Below are positions 7,477 through 14,888 of a DNA stretch of 14,888 nucleotides, in pieces. The notes under the pieces were generated by a model. It made no database searches, was not told the origin of the DNA, and saw only the letters and a program-made list of their open reading frames with translations. The stretch spans positions 1 through 14,888 of the forward strand of contig JAFDDL010000026.1 of assembly GCA_019310865.1 (NCBI GenBank), written 5' to 3'. Position 1 is the first letter of the stretch. Every line of letters starts with the position of its first letter. Made by a program: the position numbers and the translations under genes. Source of the stretch: Deltaproteobacteria bacterium. Lineage in GTDB: Bacteria; Desulfobacterota; Desulfobacteria; Desulfobacterales; JAFDDL01.

Positions 7477-8727
7477 TCAGGCCTTGGAATCGATGGGATT
7501 CAATTCTTTTTCCTGAGGAAATATCGGTAGGTACCGATAGGAAATCAAAATCAGAATGACGCCGTAGGCAACCGGCAGGATGGTAGTGGCCACCTCTTGC
7601 CAGCTGGGATAGTAAAGCGCCCATTTATCAAAGGGCATCACCGGAATCGCCATCACCTGAAGCACCATGACCCATCGATTCAAACAGGCATTTAATGCAC
7701 CTAGAATCACAGCGGTCAGCAAAAGCCCGGAACGTTCCCGAAGCGGTTTAATAATCAGGATAAGCGACGGAACAATACCGCAGAGAACGATTTCCGAAAA
7801 CAAAATCCAGGGGCCGTATAAGGCGTTGTTGGAATAAAACTGCATCAGGTTGGAACCGGTCGATGGTGCCGTCACAAAGGCCCAGTACAGGGTATCGGCG
7901 ATCTTTGCAACTGTATACGTTGCCAGCATCCATCCGGCAATTTTTGCCAGCAGGTAAATGACGTCGGGTTTGACAAGCCGTTTACCGGAAATCTTTTCTG
8001 TCAGTCTTGTCAGGAAAATCGTGAAACACGGCCCGCAGGCGGCAGCCGACCAGGTATACAGGAAAAAGGTCCAGGGCCAGATTAGAAGTCCTTCCCGAAA
8101 TCCAAAAGGACGACCATACAGAACACCGGTCACACCGCCCAAAGAGCCTTGGTGGAAAAAGGACAAGAATGCGCCGGTGGCCGCAAAGATTGCCATCACT
8201 TCATGAAAATTATGACTCAGATTATGAAAAAACGGCACCTTGTCGACTTGTCGGTTTTCAAGAACCAGGGGAAGATACTCGATGCACAGCACACCGAAAT
8301 AACATGTCAGACAGAATGCCACCTCAGTCAGCATGGAGTGCACATTGGCATGCCAGAAGATAAACCAGCTTCGAAGCGGTTGTCCGACGTCCATGGCCAA
8401 TATGAGAAGGGCGGAACTGTAGCAGATAAAGCCGATCAGAACCGCATAATTGATGATGTTCTTCAGTTCGTCTTTGCCGATGACATACTTGAGTAAACCG
8501 GTGAAAAACGCCCCGCCGCCCAATGCAATAACCGCCAGATCCGCCCAGATCCAAAGTGCAAATCCGTAATTATCGTTCATGTTCGTCTGGTTCAATCCCT
8601 TGAACCAGCACAGCAGCATGGCATAAACACCCCACAATGCCACGGCTCCGGCCAATGCCAGTGCCAGCAGAAATTTCCATGTCGGGCATCGTTTCAGGCC
8701 CTCGGGTATCAGTGCGGAATCTATCAT
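7477..8727 (-). CDS. qrcD: QrcD: NrfD/PsrC-type menaquinone-reducing membrane subunit
   Basis: The integral membrane subunit of the menaquinone reductase complex. The 416 residues contain about ten hydrophobic helices, as expected for the NrfD/PsrC family with QrcD/ActC-like length. Visible features are an N-terminal helix (~18-40), loops with NDNYGFALWIWADLAVIALGG, MDVGQPLRSWFIFWHANVHS and FHEVMAIFAATGAFLSFFHQG, and charged residues inside helices that suit quinone and proton handling. The start has a GAGGAG ribosome binding site at good spacing. It follows qrcC after 68 bp and precedes the 52-residue gene by 13 bp. In Desulfovibrio the homologue receives electrons from the Fe-S subunit and reduces menaquinone. 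NrfD-family membership is certain; the Qrc assignment rests on the four-gene order. Confidence 0.9.
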   Translation of the reverse strand: MIDSALIPEGLKRCPTWKFLLALALAGAVALWGVYAMLLCWFKGLNQTNMNDNYGFALWIWADLAVIALGGGAFFTGLLKYVIGKDELKNIINYAVLIGFICYSSALLILAMDVGQPLRSWFIFWHANVHSMLTEVAFCLTCYFGVLCIEYLPLVLENRQVDKVPFFHNLSHNFHEVMAIFAATGAFLSFFHQGSLGGVTGVLYGRPFGFREGLLIWPWTFFLYTWSAAACGPCFTIFLTRLTEKISGKRLVKPDVIYLLAKIAGWMLATYTVAKIADTLYWAFVTAPSTGSNLMQFYSNNALYGPWILFSEIVLCGIVPSLILIIKPLRERSGLLLTAVILGALNACLNRWVMVLQVMAIPVMPFDKWALYYPSWQEVATTILPVAYGVILILISYRYLPIFPQEKELNPIDSKA

Positions 8728-8795
8728 GAATGTGCTCCTCGGCTTATATTCTTACATTCATTGTCTTATCGAAAGTCAACCCCATCCGTCTTTCT

Positions 8796-9626
8796 TCAAT
8801 GATGCGACGATGTTGCAATCTTCGATCCATCTTTTAAATCGTTATAGTGGTCGCCCGATCGCCTCACCCATTCCCGACTGGAAAGATAGTAAACTTTCGG
8901 GTTGGTTTGAAGCCGCTCCAAAATCCTGAATGCCATGGGATTTTCAGGTCTACCACTGTGTGCCGGGTCCGGCTTGACCAGTTGATGGACCCGGTGGTGG
9001 GGATTGTTCAAATCTCCGAAAGTCATGGCGCCGGCCGGGCAAGCCTGGGTGCAAGCCGTCTGGTATTCTTCTTCTTTCAGATCGCGCCGCCCCTCTGTAT
9101 AGGCTTTGTCCATTGCCAGTTGATATCGGTGGAAGCAAAAACTGCATTTTTCCACAATACCCCGCATTCGGGGGGAAACATTGGGGCTCAGATATTTTTC
9201 CATACCATCGGGCCAGACCGGATCCCACCAGTTAAAATACCGGGCATGATAGGGACACGCCGCCATGCAGTATCGGCACCCAAAGCAGCGTGTATAGATC
9301 TGGCTGACAATGCCGGTCTTCGTACTGTAATCGGTTGCAGTGGCCGGGCAGACCGAGACACACGGCGAGTGACCATGCTCGTGGGGCCCGCCGCAATGCA
9401 TGCAAGGACGCGGCAGATAGCAGACTTCGTTGTCCGGAAACGGTTTCCCGTTATCAAATTTATACACGCGCATCCAGGTAATGCTATCGAGCTTGTTGGT
9501 TTCGTCCTTTTTGAATGGTACATTATTTTCAGACATGCACGCCACCATACAGGCGCCGCACCCGGTGCATTTATCCAGATCAATGACCATTCCGTACTTA
9601 TTGCTGCCATGGTGTTCGTTTTTCAT
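8796..9626 (-). CDS. qrcC: QrcC: periplasmic four-cluster ferredoxin-like subunit
   Basis: A 276-residue Fe-S electron-transfer protein of the DmsB/NrfC/PsrB type. Sixteen cysteines fall in four groups: 20/23/26/30 (CTGCGACMVAC), 75/78/89/93 (CMHC then CVSVCP), 114/117/120/124 (CFGCRYCMAACP) and 161/164/192/196 (CSFC then CTQACP). This gives room for up to four cubane clusters. There is no signal peptide; in this family the subunit is thought to be exported bound to its Tat-targeted partner, here QrcB. It passes electrons from QrcB to QrcD. The ATG at 9626 follows qrcB by 19 bp with a GAGG ribosome binding site. Similar subunits occur in other oxidoreductases, but the adjoining genes favour Qrc. 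Confidence 0.92.
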   Translation of the reverse strand: MKNEHHGSNKYGMVIDLDKCTGCGACMVACMSENNVPFKKDETNKLDSITWMRVYKFDNGKPFPDNEVCYLPRPCMHCGGPHEHGHSPCVSVCPATATDYSTKTGIVSQIYTRCFGCRYCMAACPYHARYFNWWDPVWPDGMEKYLSPNVSPRMRGIVEKCSFCFHRYQLAMDKAYTEGRRDLKEEEYQTACTQACPAGAMTFGDLNNPHHRVHQLVKPDPAHSGRPENPMAFRILERLQTNPKVYYLSSREWVRRSGDHYNDLKDGSKIATSSHH

Positions 9627-9645
9627 CAGAACCTCATTCCACTGG

Positions 9646-11919
9646 TTAGGCTTTGATCAACTTTGCGCGAATGCCCCACGCCTGATCCAAACCGGAAACC
9701 GGGTCCACCACCGGCCCGATCAGTTCATTGATGTTGATGCCTTTTCGAGCAAGATAGTCGTCATAGGCGGTATGGCCCAGTCCCCTTGGTACGGCCACGA
9801 TCCCGGGTCGAATTCCCTCAAACAGATGAACCTTCACGCGCGCCTTTCCCAGGGGCGTGCTTAACAGGGCCGCTTGACCCTCGGTCAGGTTCGAATCCCG
9901 GGCGGTTTTGGGATTCATTTCCACGTACCCCATATCGTGTTTCAGGACATCGTCCGATACCGTTTTAATCATAAACGGCGTCGAACCGGCGTAACCACTG
10001 GAAAGCCGCATGGTATCGTAAGGGACCAGAAGCAGCGGATAAGCGCCTGCATCCCCCTCGGGAACAAACGGTTCATAATGCGGCAAGGCCGCCTCGTCTG
10101 CCTTTCGGCCGTTTCGAAGCAAACTGGCGGAAAATTCAAATTTCCCCGAAGACGTATCAAAGGGTGCGGCCCTATCCATGGTGGATGACTCCGCCAGAAA
10201 CCCCGCCCGCAGCAGCGGCTGCCACTTATCCGCCAGGGTCTCTCTCAGGCAGGACTCATAGTCAGACCATGGAAATGCATCGGCCACGGGAGCATCCATC
10301 CGTTTGGCCAGTTCCAGTATCACATCTGCCACATGCCGCGTATTGAACTGGGGCGGCAGTGCAGGGCGCGATAGACCAATCAATCGCTCGGGAAATCCAA
10401 CAGGCCCGGGAACATCTTCATAACGTTCCAGATACATATGATTGGGCAACAGCAAATCGGATAATTGGGATGTCTCGTCCAGATAGGACGAAAAGCTCAC
10501 CACAAAAGGAATCTTGGCCATGGCTTCGCGAAATCCGGAAGCGTTTGGAAGGCTGTATGCCGGATTGGCACCGGAAACAAAAAGCGCCTTGATGGGGTAT
10601 GGGGCACCGTCGATTACTGCCGCCGCTAATTGATGGATGAGGTAACGTGAATGGGGTTTATCCGGGCTTCCAGCGCCATCAATTCGCCCCTTTTGTATGC
10701 CTTTCACGGCGACTCGGTCCATTTCAACATCCGGCCATTGAATATAATCCGGCTCAGGAACCGCCGTCACACCGCCGGTTCGATTGATACTGCCCACCAG
10801 GGCGTTCAAACTATGTATCGCCATCATTTCATGGAGGTTTCCAGGAATTCGACCGATGCCACGGCCGCCCACGGCAAGCGGTTTGCCCGCGTTCGCAAAA
10901 TCCCGGGCAAGAGCAATCACTTTCTTTTTGGCAACACCCGTGAATTTCTCGGTCTGCGCCGGGCTGTAATTATCGAGTACAAACCGCTTGAATCCTTTAT
11001 GCGTCTGTCCTTCCGAGTCCACCCAGTCTTCGAAACCAAAGCTGTGGCGGGTAACAAAATCCCGCCGGTGTCCTTCTCGAATGATCACATGGGCCAAACC
11101 CAGGGCCAAGGCCGCTTCGGTCCCCGGCAGGATGGGAATCCACTGATCCGCTTTGGCCGCCGTGTTGGACAGTCTCGGTTCCACCTGGACCAGCTTCGCG
11201 CCGGCTTCCCTGCGCCGGCTGTTTGCCTGAAACATGTGAACCGGTGAGCCCCAACCCTCTATCAATCCACTGCCGAAGCTGATCACAAAATCCGAATTTG
11301 CCAAATCGAATCCGGCAGACGCCCGGACCCCTTGCATCAGATACAGGGTTAATTCGTAGGTATCCTGAATCGACGGCATCCGGAAAAAATTGGGGGAACC
11401 GAAAGCGGATAAAAATCGTTCCATGAGTCTGGGCACGGTGCCCCGATCCGATTCCATAACCCCCGCCACAGTATGCGAATCACCGTTTTTGCGAAGCGTT
11501 TTCAGGTTTGCAGAAATTTCATCGATGGCCTGTTGCCAGGAAATCGGCTGCCACTTTCCCTCGCCCCGCTTTCCGGCTCTTTTCATGGGCTGCTTGATTC
11601 GGGTGGGGCCGTAAAGCAATTGAAGCCCGGAAAGCCCCAGAATACAGATGGATCCATTATTGACGGGATGTCCTTTTACGCCCTCGATCTTTACCGCCCG
11701 GTTATCCACCTTTCGAACCATGATGCCGCATCCGCCCGGACAAAGTCCGCATACGGATTCGCTATAGGTCACCGCGCCGTCCTTGGGAATCGGCGTCCAT
11801 GGCCAGTTTTGCGACCAGATTGACAGGTCGTCCGTGATTTTCCAGGGCATGGGCGTCAGGGCCGATCCGGCGGCGGCGCCAATTCCAAGTGATAAAAAGG
11901 CTCTTCTGTCTATTTTCAT
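9646..11919 (-). CDS. qrcB: QrcB: Tat-exported molybdopterin-oxidoreductase-like Fe-S subunit
   Basis: A 757-residue member of the DMSO-reductase/MopB superfamily. I chose the ATG at 11919. It has an AGAGG ribosome binding site 8-9 nt upstream and begins directly with a twin-arginine signal MKIDRRAFLSLGIGAAAG. The longer frame from 11964 adds 15 residues and has a poor ribosome binding site. An N-terminal 4Fe-4S site has Cys57, Cys60, Cys64 and Cys92. At the position where the catalytic Mo-ligating Cys or selenocysteine usually lies (~181-197, MPSIQDTYELTLYL) there is no cysteine. Desulfovibrio QrcB is known to lack the molybdenum cofactor, and this fits. It would act as an electron conduit between QrcA and QrcC in the periplasm, not as an oxidoreductase for a soluble substrate. 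It follows qrcA closely. Confidence 0.9.
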   Translation of the reverse strand: MKIDRRAFLSLGIGAAAGSALTPMPWKITDDLSIWSQNWPWTPIPKDGAVTYSESVCGLCPGGCGIMVRKVDNRAVKIEGVKGHPVNNGSICILGLSGLQLLYGPTRIKQPMKRAGKRGEGKWQPISWQQAIDEISANLKTLRKNGDSHTVAGVMESDRGTVPRLMERFLSAFGSPNFFRMPSIQDTYELTLYLMQGVRASAGFDLANSDFVISFGSGLIEGWGSPVHMFQANSRRREAGAKLVQVEPRLSNTAAKADQWIPILPGTEAALALGLAHVIIREGHRRDFVTRHSFGFEDWVDSEGQTHKGFKRFVLDNYSPAQTEKFTGVAKKKVIALARDFANAGKPLAVGGRGIGRIPGNLHEMMAIHSLNALVGSINRTGGVTAVPEPDYIQWPDVEMDRVAVKGIQKGRIDGAGSPDKPHSRYLIHQLAAAVIDGAPYPIKALFVSGANPAYSLPNASGFREAMAKIPFVVSFSSYLDETSQLSDLLLPNHMYLERYEDVPGPVGFPERLIGLSRPALPPQFNTRHVADVILELAKRMDAPVADAFPWSDYESCLRETLADKWQPLLRAGFLAESSTMDRAAPFDTSSGKFEFSASLLRNGRKADEAALPHYEPFVPEGDAGAYPLLLVPYDTMRLSSGYAGSTPFMIKTVSDDVLKHDMGYVEMNPKTARDSNLTEGQAALLSTPLGKARVKVHLFEGIRPGIVAVPRGLGHTAYDDYLARKGININELIGPVVDPVSGLDQAWGIRAKLIKA

Positions 11920-11991
11920 CGATTGATACCTCTTGAAGCTTCCATGGGCTTTTTCAGTTGGCATCCAACACCATCAAACCACCGGTTGTCA

Positions 11992-12693
11992 TTATTTATG
12001 GCAGACAAAACAGGCATCGTATTGGGTTTGTACACTGGTTCTGCGGGCGGTCAACTTCTCATGGCAATCCGCGCAATCGTCCATCTTCATGCGATCCCAG
12101 GTGTTTTTCTTGAGTCCGGCAATATTCTTTCCCCAGATATCGCGGCTGTAGCCGGTGATCCGGTTCTCTTCATAACCACGCGAATACTCGCTCTCGCCGA
12201 TATGGCCGTGACAGGTTTCACAACTCATTTTACCCATTTTGACGTGGGCGGCATGCGAGAAAAAAACGCAGTCGGGCTGCCGCGAATAAACAAGCCAGGG
12301 TACTTCCAGATTTTGATGGACATACTGGGTCATGAAAACCGTTTCATCTTCCGTTTCACCTTGTTGCTCTTCATGGCATTCCATACAGTCGGCAATTTTC
12401 GGAATTCCTGAAAAGCTGCCGTCGGATCGAAAATAATGACAACTTTCACAGCCATTGTCCACTTCCGCCACATGGAATTTATGGTCGAAATTAAAGGGCT
12501 GGCTTTTCTTTGAGTAGAGGAATTTCGGAGAGATGCCCCATCCGATAATCAGACTGACGGCCAGACCGATAAAAAAGAAGAGAATGATGAATCCCGGTCC
12601 GTTATCCTTACCGTCGGTCCCGCCACCATCATTTGGGGAAGCAGCGCCTGGATCCGGTTCAACCGCTGTCGCCTTGTCATCTAATGTGCTCAT
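11992..12693 (-). CDS. qrcA: QrcA: membrane-anchored multihaem cytochrome c
   Basis: A 233-residue periplasmic cytochrome c held by one N-terminal helix (GFIILFFFIGLAVSLIIGWG, 34-53). A polar stretch rich in Asp, Gly and Pro (1-33) precedes the helix and stays in the cytoplasm. Five CxxCH haem sites are visible: 82-86, 103-107, 158-162, 207-211 and 228-232. Two histidine-rich strands, FNFDHKFH (67-74) and FFSHAAH (144-150), can supply distal axial ligands, as in class III cytochromes. A sixth, lone Cys142 (DCVFFSH) lacks a CxxCH partner. The subunit accepts electrons from soluble cytochrome c3. The start at 12693 has a GGAG ribosome binding site (5-nt spacing) and a likely promoter lies upstream at 12780-12809. 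It depends on the adjacent ResB/CcsA system for haem attachment. Confidence 0.9.
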   Translation of the reverse strand: MSTLDDKATAVEPDPGAASPNDGGGTDGKDNGPGFIILFFFIGLAVSLIIGWGISPKFLYSKKSQPFNFDHKFHVAEVDNGCESCHYFRSDGSFSGIPKIADCMECHEEQQGETEDETVFMTQYVHQNLEVPWLVYSRQPDCVFFSHAAHVKMGKMSCETCHGHIGESEYSRGYEENRITGYSRDIWGKNIAGLKKNTWDRMKMDDCADCHEKLTARRTSVQTQYDACFVCHK

Positions 12694-12779
12694 GGATACT
12701 CCGTTCGATGTGGATGCGTTAGCGAATCATGTTTAAGCACCCATCCGGTCGTGTATGGATATAATAAAAAATCTGCGAT

Positions 12780-12809
12780 TTTGTATCTTTAGCCGTGCCC
12801 TTTTGTCAA
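12780..12809 (-). promoter_or_regulatory. Probable sigma70-type promoter of the qrc operon
   Basis: On the minus strand a perfect -35 TTGACA (12809-12804) is followed after 18 bp by TACAAA (12785-12780), a 4/6 match to the -10 consensus. Transcription would begin near 12773, giving a leader of about 80 nt before qrcA. The 146-bp gap after ccsA is the largest break in this gene run, which supports a separate start here. The -10 is imperfect, so an activator may be needed. Confidence 0.55.
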
Positions 12810-12825
12810 GTGGAAATAGCTGATT

Positions 12826-12845
12826 GGATAGCCCTTGGGCTATCC
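12826..12845. repeat. Perfect palindrome across the ccsA stop codon
   Basis: GGATAGCCC (12826-12834) and GGGCTATCC (12837-12845) are exact inverted copies 2 bp apart, and the ccsA stop codon (12840-12842) lies inside. On the minus strand it is not followed by a T-run, so it is not a canonical terminator. It lies just upstream of the -35 of the qrc promoter (18 bp between palindrome and -35), so an mRNA 3'-end stabiliser or a protein-binding site for the qrc promoter are both possible. Confidence 0.5.
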
Positions 12846-13682
12846 CTGCACACCATAACTATGTAGCCCCGGCAGATAGTTGACACCAAAATACGTAACC
12901 AGGACGGCGACAAATCCCAGAATCGACAGGTAGGCGAAAATCTTTCCCCGCCAGCTTAAAAAAACCCTGAAATGAAGCATGGCTGCGTAAACCAGCCAGG
13001 TAATCAGAGACCAGGTCTCTTTTGGATCCCATCCCCAATACCTGCCCCAGGCGGAGTTGGCCCAGACCGCCCCGGTAATGATCCCGACCGTTAGAAATAG
13101 AAAACCAAATTTCACCATTTGCAGGATTAGATCGTCCATGACCCTCAGGGTCGGAAAACGCACCAGCAGCGGACGCTTGTTGTCCGGATCGAGCCGTTTG
13201 AACAGATACATGAGGCTCATGCCAAAGGCGATGGCAAATGCCGCGTATCCGATAAAACAGGCAATCACGTGTGCGATGAGCCAGTTGCTCTTCAGTGCCG
13301 GAATCAACGGTTGTATCCGATCACTGATATTCGGTGATAAGGACGCATAGGCCATGGCCAGAAACGCAAGGGGGGTTGCAAAAGCGCCGATGGTCCGGTT
13401 CCGTGTTCGATATTCCAGGTACAGATAGAGGACAGCCAGCGTCCATGCAAAAAAAACCAGCGACTCATAGAGGTTGGAAAGCGGGGCATGACCGATTCCC
13501 AATTGATAAGATTCGACCCATCTCAGGGCGATGCCGGCAGTATTGGCGATCGTGCCGACAATCGCAGCCCAGAGTGCGATGCGTCCAACCGGGGCGGTTT
13601 TAAATATCCAAGCCGCGATATAGCAAACGGCAGCACCGCCATAAATAAATGTTGTTATGGATAAAAGCTCAGAACTGTTCAT
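12840..13682 (-). CDS. ccsA: CcsA/ResC-type haem handling protein for cytochrome c biogenesis (system II)
   Basis: A polytopic inner-membrane protein that exports and presents haem for attachment to apocytochrome c, working with ResB/Ccs1. Counted from the first ATG (13688) it has about eight helices in 282 residues. The tryptophan-rich WWD signature is clear: SAWGRYWGWDPKETWSLITW (212-231). Conserved haem-coordinating histidine candidates are His67 (GHAPLSNLYES), His140 (NWLIAH), His239 and His276. Two ATGs lie 6 nt apart. I prefer the second (13682) because AAGGA abuts the first directly but is 6 nt from the second. The gene starts about 32-38 bp after resB stops, so the two form one unit. 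It could also be called ccsB or resC in other nomenclatures. Confidence 0.93.
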   Translation of the reverse strand: MNSSELLSITTFIYGGAAVCYIAAWIFKTAPVGRIALWAAIVGTIANTAGIALRWVESYQLGIGHAPLSNLYESLVFFAWTLAVLYLYLEYRTRNRTIGAFATPLAFLAMAYASLSPNISDRIQPLIPALKSNWLIAHVIACFIGYAAFAIAFGMSLMYLFKRLDPDNKRPLLVRFPTLRVMDDLILQMVKFGFLFLTVGIITGAVWANSAWGRYWGWDPKETWSLITWLVYAAMLHFRVFLSWRGKIFAYLSILGFVAVLVTYFGVNYLPGLHSYGVQG

Positions 13683-13720
13683 AGGCATTCCTTTATACCA
13701 ACGTTAACCCATTCCATCCG

Positions 13721-14888
13721 TCACCGCCGACCGGCCGGCGCCTTGAGCTGTTTGGCAATCCGATCGACTTTCTGATGCATCCCGAATCTGTTTTTATTGG
13801 CGTTGCCGGAAACCCGGGTCCGAATGGCGCCGTCGATGTCCATCACCTCCACACACAACCGCTGGTGGGACATGAAGAAAGTGACAAAGCAGCCGGTGAT
13901 CAAAAAGATAAAGCTAACGTAAACCATCCAGACACCGGGGTCCTTTGTCACTTGGAGCCCGGTGTAATACCGGTGTTCTATCTGTTGTATGGTAAACACA
14001 TATTGGCCTTTTCGCATTTTATCAAAGCCGGGAAACCGGGTGGGCAAAATCACCATCACCGGTTCCGCCCCGACCGGGGTAAACCGACACACAACGGTTT
14101 CACCGAGATTCATATTTCCGAAAGGATAGCTGGTTTTAAAATCAACAACGGCCAATGTCCCGCCATCCGGCAGGGATACGGTCTGACCGACAGTGACGGT
14201 AACCGGATGCGCAGAGCCGGTTTTCGGGTCGTTGGCTTCGAGGGTGATGGCCCTGGGCGCCAATGCGCCGTAGCTGGACTGGAATATATTGATGCCCTTA
14301 TAGCGCAGGGGATCATTGACAATAATATCCTTTGTCAGGACTGCTTTGCCATTTTCAACCAATGACAGCCGGGAGCGGTATTCCTTGGGTTGACCGGTCT
14401 CGTAGAAACTGACGGAAAAGTCATCGCACCGAATTTCAAAATCGAGTGGAACCGCAATTCCGGGATTGCCGATGCGAACCACATCCACCGATTCGCCTTC
14501 GGGAATCTGGACATACCCGTCAAAGCCGAACATCGATCCCACCAGCCCACCCAAAAGGAGCAAAATCACACTGAAATGAACCAGATAAAACCCGAGACGG
14601 GTCCACCGGCCCCGTTCGGCGAATATGCAGGTCCCCTGGTCCGTTTGCTCAACGCGTGTATAAGCAAAGGATTTTGAGACGACCGGCAAAAAATGACCAA
14701 TCGCGTCATCAGGCGACTGGACCGCGTCAAAAACCACCTGTTCCTCCTGCCGTCTAAACCCCTTGATTTGAAACTTCGGCTCCTTGACAAAGACGATCCG
14801 AAGCGTTGTGGGAAGTCGATTGATGGTACATGCGAGCATATTCAGGGTCAGCATCAACAGCAGGAAACGAAACCAGCCGGCGTGGTAC
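13721..14888 (-). CDS. resB: ResB/Ccs1 cytochrome c biogenesis protein (5' partial at window edge)
   Basis: The visible 388 residues run off the right edge; the frame stays open to base 14887. It begins YHAGWFRFLLLMLTLNM, then CTINRLP, the typical first-helix exit motif of ResB proteins (Y..WWF..LL.LL.LNL..CT..R.P), so only a short N-terminus is missing. A helix follows near LGFYLVHFSVILLLLGGLVG. A large periplasmic domain comes next with the ResB-like phrase DPLRYKGINIFQSSYG, then a last helix (DPGVWMVYVSFIFLITGCFVTFF) and a basic cytoplasmic tail. ResB works with CcsA to reduce and ligate haem to CxxCH cytochromes outside the membrane. An internal TTG/ATG at 14857/14854 is not the true start, because the conserved helix begins before it. 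Confidence 0.93.
   Translation of the reverse strand, partial: YHAGWFRFLLLMLTLNMLACTINRLPTTLRIVFVKEPKFQIKGFRRQEEQVVFDAVQSPDDAIGHFLPVVSKSFAYTRVEQTDQGTCIFAERGRWTRLGFYLVHFSVILLLLGGLVGSMFGFDGYVQIPEGESVDVVRIGNPGIAVPLDFEIRCDDFSVSFYETGQPKEYRSRLSLVENGKAVLTKDIIVNDPLRYKGINIFQSSYGALAPRAITLEANDPKTGSAHPVTVTVGQTVSLPDGGTLAVVDFKTSYPFGNMNLGETVVCRFTPVGAEPVMVILPTRFPGFDKMRKGQYVFTIQQIEHRYYTGLQVTKDPGVWMVYVSFIFLITGCFVTFFMSHQRLCVEVMDIDGAIRTRVSGNANKNRFGMHQKVDRIAKQLKAPAGRR

Noticed and set aside
8847..9656. Long 269-codon plus-strand frame antisense to qrcC
   Set aside because: It lies opposite a gene with clear cysteine-cluster motifs; the composition is that of a reverse-complement shadow and it has no domain of its own.
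7477..11919. Polysulfide/thiosulfate reductase, formate dehydrogenase or Nrf nitrite reductase operon
   Set aside because: The subunit types match superficially, but the large subunit lacks a Mo-ligand cysteine, the cytochrome subunit is QrcA-like, and no catalytic nitrite reductase (NrfA) is present.
11920..11964. Upstream ATG at 11964 as the start of qrcB
   Set aside because: Poor ribosome binding site and 15 extra residues before a complete twin-arginine signal; the ATG at 11919 has AGAGG at good spacing.
1..14888. CRISPR array, tRNA, rRNA, prophage genes or a defence island
   Set aside because: No regularly spaced repeats, cloverleaf or rRNA-like sequence, and no nuclease, capsid or integrase genes were seen; the S24 repressor fragment alone does not establish a prophage.

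Overview
The window looks like chromosome from an anaerobic, sulfate-respiring member of the Desulfobacterota, probably a Desulfobacterales-type organism. The main evidence is a complete qrcABCD-like cluster for the membrane complex that passes periplasmic electrons to menaquinone in sulfate reducers. Next to it lie system II cytochrome c maturation genes (resB, ccsA). No rRNA, tRNA, CRISPR array, IS transposase or integrase gene was seen. The organism assignment is an inference from gene content, not from a database match.

Layout, left to right. Positions 1-481 are on the plus strand. They hold the 3' end of a LexA/CI-like S24 peptidase gene, a strong intrinsic terminator (212-247), and an unrecognised 57-residue membrane-anchored small protein (308-481). 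All other genes are on the minus strand and are read from high to low coordinates. In transcription order these are resB (cut by the right edge), ccsA, a promoter-containing gap, qrcA-qrcB-qrcC-qrcD, a 52-residue one-helix protein (7305-7463), a perfect-stem terminator (7240-7275), murA, comEC, a gap of about 510 bp with a 163-bp foldback repeat (3259-3421), a 197-residue protein with a recombinase-like C-terminal DNA-binding segment, and a UvrD/Rep-family helicase that converges on the small plus-strand gene.

How the genes fit together. ResB and CcsA deliver and attach haem to periplasmic apocytochromes, and QrcA just downstream is a multihaem cytochrome c needing that machinery. By family knowledge, electrons from periplasmic hydrogenases and formate dehydrogenases pass through cytochrome c3 to QrcA, then via the Fe-S proteins QrcB and QrcC to the NrfD-type membrane subunit QrcD, which reduces menaquinone. 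The 52-residue protein is tightly coupled to qrcD and is a candidate extra subunit. MurA (peptidoglycan precursor synthesis) overlaps comEC (DNA uptake channel) and forms a separate housekeeping unit. The helicase and the 197-residue protein form another two-gene unit.

The points most worth a second look are the 52-residue gene, the terminator only 14 nt before murA, the foldback element, the orphan recombinase-like domain protein, and the haem-site count of QrcA.
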